Source of the DNA: Dirofilaria immitis | Taxonomy: Eukaryota; Nematoda; Chromadorea; Rhabditida; Onchocercidae | DNA length: 64,000 nt | Assembly (NCBI GenBank): GCA_024305405.1 | Contig: JAKNDB010000053.1 | Location: 434,001 to 498,000, forward strand | Direction: 5' to 3' | Shown here: piece after piece, positions 59,684 through 64,000 of the stretch | How the letters are laid out: each line of letters opens with the position of its first letter | How positions within the stretch are numbered: the first letter of the stretch is position 1 | Program-made: the position numbers and the translations under genes | Notes under the pieces: generated by a model | What the model was told of the DNA's origin: nothing | The model's input: only the letters and a program-made list of their open reading frames with translations | Databases searched by the model: none

Positions 59684-62600
59684 TATAAATTAATTAATAA
59701 TTGAAAAAAAAGGAAATTTTAAAAAATAAAAAAGAAGAGAAAATTACACAGTATTATTTAAAATTTTTAATTATTAATAAAAATTAAAATATCAAATTAA
59801 AATTTATTTTTTCAAATTAAAATTAAATTTCAAATATCAAATTAATATTTATAATATTAATTTAAAATTTATAATGATTTCTTTCTTTCTTTCTTTCTTT
59901 TTTTTTTGTTATTGTTTATTTTTTAAAAATTTTCAGTTCATGTCAAAATGGTTTTACATGCATTCAAAGTAATATTTTTGATACAACAATTTGTTGTTCA
60001 GAAACAACAAATTTGCCAACATCACGTGGTAATTTAAATTTATTAATAATTTTATTAATACAAAATTTTTTTTGAAAAAAGAAATTTCGTTGAAGGAAAT
60101 TTAAAAGTTTAAGAATAAATTGTTTATTTATTTATTCAAAAGATTCTAAAAATATTAGCAAAAATTTATTAATAACAATTCTCTTTTTTTTTATTTTAAT
60201 TAATATAAACTTAGATATATGTCCTGTTGGTAAACCGTTAAATAATGGTGCTACGGAATGTTCGGAGAAATTATCATGTCGTGATGGATATTTTTGTGTA
60301 ACAAATGGAAAAAAAATTATTGTTGTTTATCACATGGTAATATATTAATGATAACTGATTAATGATAATAATAATTAAACTAATCTATTATTGATTTATT
60401 GTTATTATATTCTTGCAACATATTTTGATTAAACTTTCAACTGACGAAATGTTAAAATTCATTTATAATCATTATTAATAACTTATCAAAAGCTTGACTT
60501 ATCGTTATATCAAAAATTATTCATATTTTTGTTATAATCTTAAACAATTTTTGATGCTAAAAAATTGAACGAAAAGAAACTTTTAGTTTAAGAATTGCTG
60601 ATAACACATTGATTAGATTTATCATAGAAAAGGAATAAAAAGATGAAATTGAAAAGATTAAAAAGGCAAAAGAGCGAGATTAATTAATTCAGAATAAATT
60701 TTTGAGCTACTTGAGAATTATCGATAATATATTGATTAGATTAACTATTTGATTCAAGCAAGGGCTTCATTTTATGTAAAGATAGATCAAGAATTGTTTA
60801 ATTAATAGGTATGAGAATTTTAACGATTCTTTAATCTTTAATTTATTGATATTAATTAATTATTTATATGTTTATTTATTTATTTATACTATTCTCGCTT
60901 ATTTATTTATACTATTTTTGATTATTGCAGAAAAAGTTTGCACATTACCACGTGAAATTGGTAATTGCTGGAATCAAAAATCAGCATTATCCGTTACACG
61001 ATATTATTTTGATACAAAAACCGGCACTTGTCGACCGTTTAATTATAGCGGTTGTGGCGGAAACGATAATAATTTCCGTACATTGGATCAGTGTCATGGA
61101 TTTTGTCTTGCTCGTAATTTTTAATTATATTTCAAGATTTTTTATTTATTTAGTAATTGACAATTGATAATAAATTAAGGTGATCAATAAAGACAATCAG
61201 TAGTTATCAAAATTATAGATGAATGAAGATAGACAATAATTATCGAGATTTAGCATGACTTTAATTTGAAATATGATTTATGATGATAATAATTTGAAAT
61301 ATCTGGATCTATGCAATGATAGATATTATGTTTAATGATTATTATCAATAAGAGTAATTAGCAGTTATCAAAATAATAGATGATTGAAGATAGACATTAA
61401 TTATCGAGATTTAGCATGACTTTAATTTGAAATGTCTTGCATGACATTAATTATCGATTAAGTATTATGATTTATGATAATATTAACTTAAAATATCCTA
61501 TATATGCAATGATAGATATAATGTTTACTTTATTATAAATAAAAGTCTAATGTGGTATTTCGATTACTCAAAAGAAGAAGTATACATTAAAACTGGTATG
61601 TATTAAGAAGATGATATGGTACAATTTGATGAATTGAAATGTAAACAAAATTTTAGTACAATTCAATTTTTGTTTAATTAATTCATTCAAACGTTATACT
61701 ATTCGTTTTAGAGCAATGTGAAAATGGTATAGCATACCGTATGGATTCTTTAAATGCTGCATGCTCACCGTATATGTCAAATACATGTCCTAAAAAATTC
61801 ACATGCCGTGAACCACTTTTTGGACCAGTATCTATATGTTGTCCTGATTCAGGTTAAACTTATCAATAAATTTATTATCCGGCTTATATTTATCTAATGC
61901 ATATACAAAACAGATATGATGATAAATTTATCATTAATTTTTTAAAAAACAAAATAACAATTAGTTAATTATTTTTACATCTTAATCTGTCAATTGTTTA
62001 TTCAATATCGACTGATTAGTTTAAATTCAGGAATCAAAATTTTATAATTCCTTTTTGCCAAATTAAAATATTTAGAATCTAAACTGATATCCATTGACAT
62101 ACTGTAATCAATGATGCTATATATAATCAATGGTGTTATATACTAATAAAACATTACGGTATACTCAAAATATAAGTAATGCATTCATAGTTTACCTGCA
62201 ATATATTGTCTACCGTAATTTAAATTCAAAAGTTTATAAAATACCTACAATACACCCATAACTTGTCCATACTATATTACCAACAAGTTATTTGAATTAT
62301 AGAGATAGCTTGTAATGAAATGCCATCTCCTGGATCAAATTGTTTCGGTCAAGAGATAGCTTTTCAACGATATTACTTCGATCGAAGAATGCAAAAATGT
62401 CGATCTTTTGAATATTTTGGCTGTTCCGGTAATAGCAACAATTTCCGTAGCAAAATGGATTGTGAAAATTTTTGCTTAGCTAATACTGATAAAGGTAATT
62501 AAGATGATTAAATTCATGAAACAACAAATATTAATAACAAAGGATGAAATCTATTGTTTACCATACCTAATCTCATGTTTATCGTACTTTTTCTCAAAAA

Positions 62601-63694
62601 TAATTTTAGCTACCGTACAACAAATGACACCTTACTCTTCCTTTACCATAACATTTCGCTTTATTGTACTACTATTTTGTTGCGTACATTTTGGTACCAC
62701 TGATGCCCTGCTATCCTAGTTTTATCTGGCATAGTACTGTTCTGTTACAGTATCACTCGATATCATCTGATACTGTAAATTACGGTGAAAATTACTACAC
62801 CGTGTACACAATTTATTTTGCCGTATACAATGATTAAAATAGAAACTACTATTTATCTGAGAAGCAATGTTTAATTACTACGTAGTTTAGTATGTGATGG
62901 TAGCGCTCCGTTGAAGGATCCAAGTGGACGATTACAAAATGTACATCATCTATCGCATGTCCTTCAGGATATACATGTAACGCCAAACAATACTGTTGTC
63001 CAACGGCTGGTCAGCTTTCTTTTAAAATCATTTCGAGAATGACATCGACTATTTCAGAAAATCATTTACTTCATAAATAAATAACTTAAAAATGTACATT
63101 TATATATGATAGTTATAATGCCGTGTTAACAACTTTAACAAAGAAAAACAGTATGAGCTGATCAAGTATCAAAAATTCTTTTAAAAAATTATAAGTATAT
63201 ATTTAATATTTAATTTTATATGAAATTATGATATTATCAAGATTATACATAATCTGATTGATAAGTGAAATGCTGATACTGTATCTTCTAATATACGCTA
63301 TTGATATTGTAGAATTTGCATGCACAGTACCAATGAGTAGTGGACGTTTATGTGCAAATAATATGCAAAATATGGCATGGTATTATAATGCAATTACTGA
63401 AAATTGCATGCAATTTCTATATTTGGGTATGTGAAAATTTCATTTTTAATTAAATAAAATTTTAAGACATAAAGAAAAATATTTAATAATTGTATGATAT
63501 TATTTATGATAAGTACTTTTTATATTTTATCATATTAAAAAAAAATTACAATTATAGGTTGTGATGGTACAGCAAATCGTTTTGCAAGTCAGCATGCATG
63601 CATGATACATTGCGCTAATCGATCGGTGAAATCAGTTGGCGAATGTCCATTAGGAATGTCATTATATTTAACTAATGGAAATAAATTACCTCAG
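56433..63694 (+). CDS. Secreted chitin-binding-like/lustrin/Kunitz protein, 3' partial
   Basis: Exons: 56433-56462, 56925-57046, 57500-57624, 58247-58342, 58636-58754, 59391-59590, 59937-60028, 60215-60336, 60931-61113, 61712-61852, 62303-62494, 62891-63009, 63313-63426, 63558-63694; the gene continues past the window. MLLFHLIILS plus AYSLRILSV forms a signal peptide. Next is a four-Cys chitin-binding-like block (FCNADGQFLKRNCPNNKIF). Lustrin-type Cys-rich repeats follow, each ending in a double Cys (AYCCQ, FRCCG, TICCS, ICCPD, YCCPT). Three Kunitz domains with six cysteines each are in exons 60931-61113, 62303-62494 and 63313-63694; landmarks are RYYFDTKTGTC and GCGGNDNNF. The apparent stop after the first Kunitz domain is intronic: donor GTAATT at 61114 restores phase. 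Frame slips near 60312 and 62938 lie in A runs. This resembles nematode cuticle or extracellular inhibitor families; no orthologue is claimed. Confidence 0.85.
56476..56542. repeat. (ATT)n microsatellite in the first intron
   Basis: About 22 perfect ATT units directly downstream of the signal-peptide exon. Confidence 0.95.
57275..57465. repeat. Three diverged copies of an about 75-bp intronic unit
   Basis: Copies start near 57282, 57358 and 57420. Each reads about ATGATCGATTAATA, then ATATCTTTGCATYATACTRTAA. They lie in the intron before exon 57500-57624. Confidence 0.8.
59645..59680. repeat. (TA)n microsatellite in intron
   Basis: Alternating TA preceded by a short (TTG)n run at about 59624-59641, in the intron after exon 59391-59590. 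Confidence 0.95.
61190..61525. repeat. Direct duplication of about 160 bp in an intron
   Basis: Copies at about 61190-61345 and 61350-61525 share AGTTATCAAAATWATAGATG, GAAGATAGACA, TTATCGAGATTTAGCATGAC and TTTAATTTGAAAT, then ATGCAATGATAGATAT. They sit in the intron between exons 60931-61113 and 61712-61852. Confidence 0.85.
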
Positions 63695-64000
63695 GTTTTT
63701 CTACTTATAAAATTTAATTTCTTAACTTACCACTTGTTAATTAATTAATATTAGATGGAGATAAATTTAAATTTTTTATTAATTTATATCTTTACATTAT
63801 TTGCTTATATTTTGTTGCATAAAAATTGAAGTATCAAATAAAAAATTAACAAAGACCAAATGAATTAAAGAAAGAAATGAAAGGCAAAAATTACAAAATT
63901 ATAATATTTAAAATTAATTAAGCGAAATAATCTAATTACTGACTTGTAAACAACCTGCTTTATAATAGAATTGCATCTATTATTTCATATGTTATATATT

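Noticed and set aside
61114..61124. Apparent stop after the first Kunitz domain (LARNF stop)
   Set aside because: A GTAATT donor precedes the stop and splicing to 61712 completes a codon and a further Cys-rich repeat.

Overview
The window is a strongly AT-rich piece of a nematode nuclear genome, most likely a spirurid or filarial worm. Support for this: every protein gene is split into short exons by small to medium introns ending in T-rich TTTCAG-type acceptors; the proteins align best, from memory, with animal families; and the last gene has the chitin-binding/lustrin/Kunitz architecture typical of nematode secreted and cuticle-associated proteins. Species assignment is inference, because no search could be run.

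Layout from left to right: (1) an uncharacterised coiled-coil protein gene, cut by the left edge (+, 0.4-3.0 kb); (2) LETM1, the mitochondrial inner-membrane cation exchanger (-, 4.7-9.9 kb); (3) RINT1/TIP20, an ER-Golgi tethering factor (+, 11.4-16.4 kb); (4) NCAPH2, the condensin II kleisin (-, 18.2-23.3 kb); (5) WRAP53/TCAB1, a Cajal-body and telomerase WD40 protein (+, 24.6-28.2 kb); (6) a ZIP1-type SLC39 zinc transporter (-, 28.6-30.7 kb); (7) NTMT1, the protein N-terminal methyltransferase (+, 32.1-34.6 kb); (8) RABL6, a large Rab-like GTPase (+, 35.3-42.4 kb); (9) a multi-span membrane RING-finger protein lying inside a RABL6 intron (+, 37.6-38.6 kb); (10) WBP4/FBP21, a spliceosomal zinc-finger/WW protein (+, 43.4-46.5 kb); (11) a FAM102/EEIG1 NT-C2 protein (+, 50.1-52.4 kb); (12) a secreted chitin-binding-like/lustrin/Kunitz protein that runs off the right edge (+, 56.4 kb onward). 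The 46.5-50.1 kb and 52.4-56.4 kb stretches look non-coding and are rich in microsatellites and local duplications.

The genes are independent housekeeping loci, not a pathway cluster. LETM1/RINT1, NCAPH2/WRAP53 and SLC39/NTMT1 are divergent pairs that probably share promoter regions. WRAP53 and SLC39 are convergent. A strong technical theme is that most of the genes carry single-base frame breaks, usually at or beside A/T runs. Conserved protein sequence continues in a new frame after each break, so these look like assembly or sequencing indels rather than pseudogenes. The reading frames described here jump those breaks.

No rRNA, tRNA, CRISPR array or intact transposon was recognised. The most unusual items are the nested membrane RING gene, two GC-AG introns in conserved genes, and Kunitz domains with lengthened reactive loops and no basic P1 residue.
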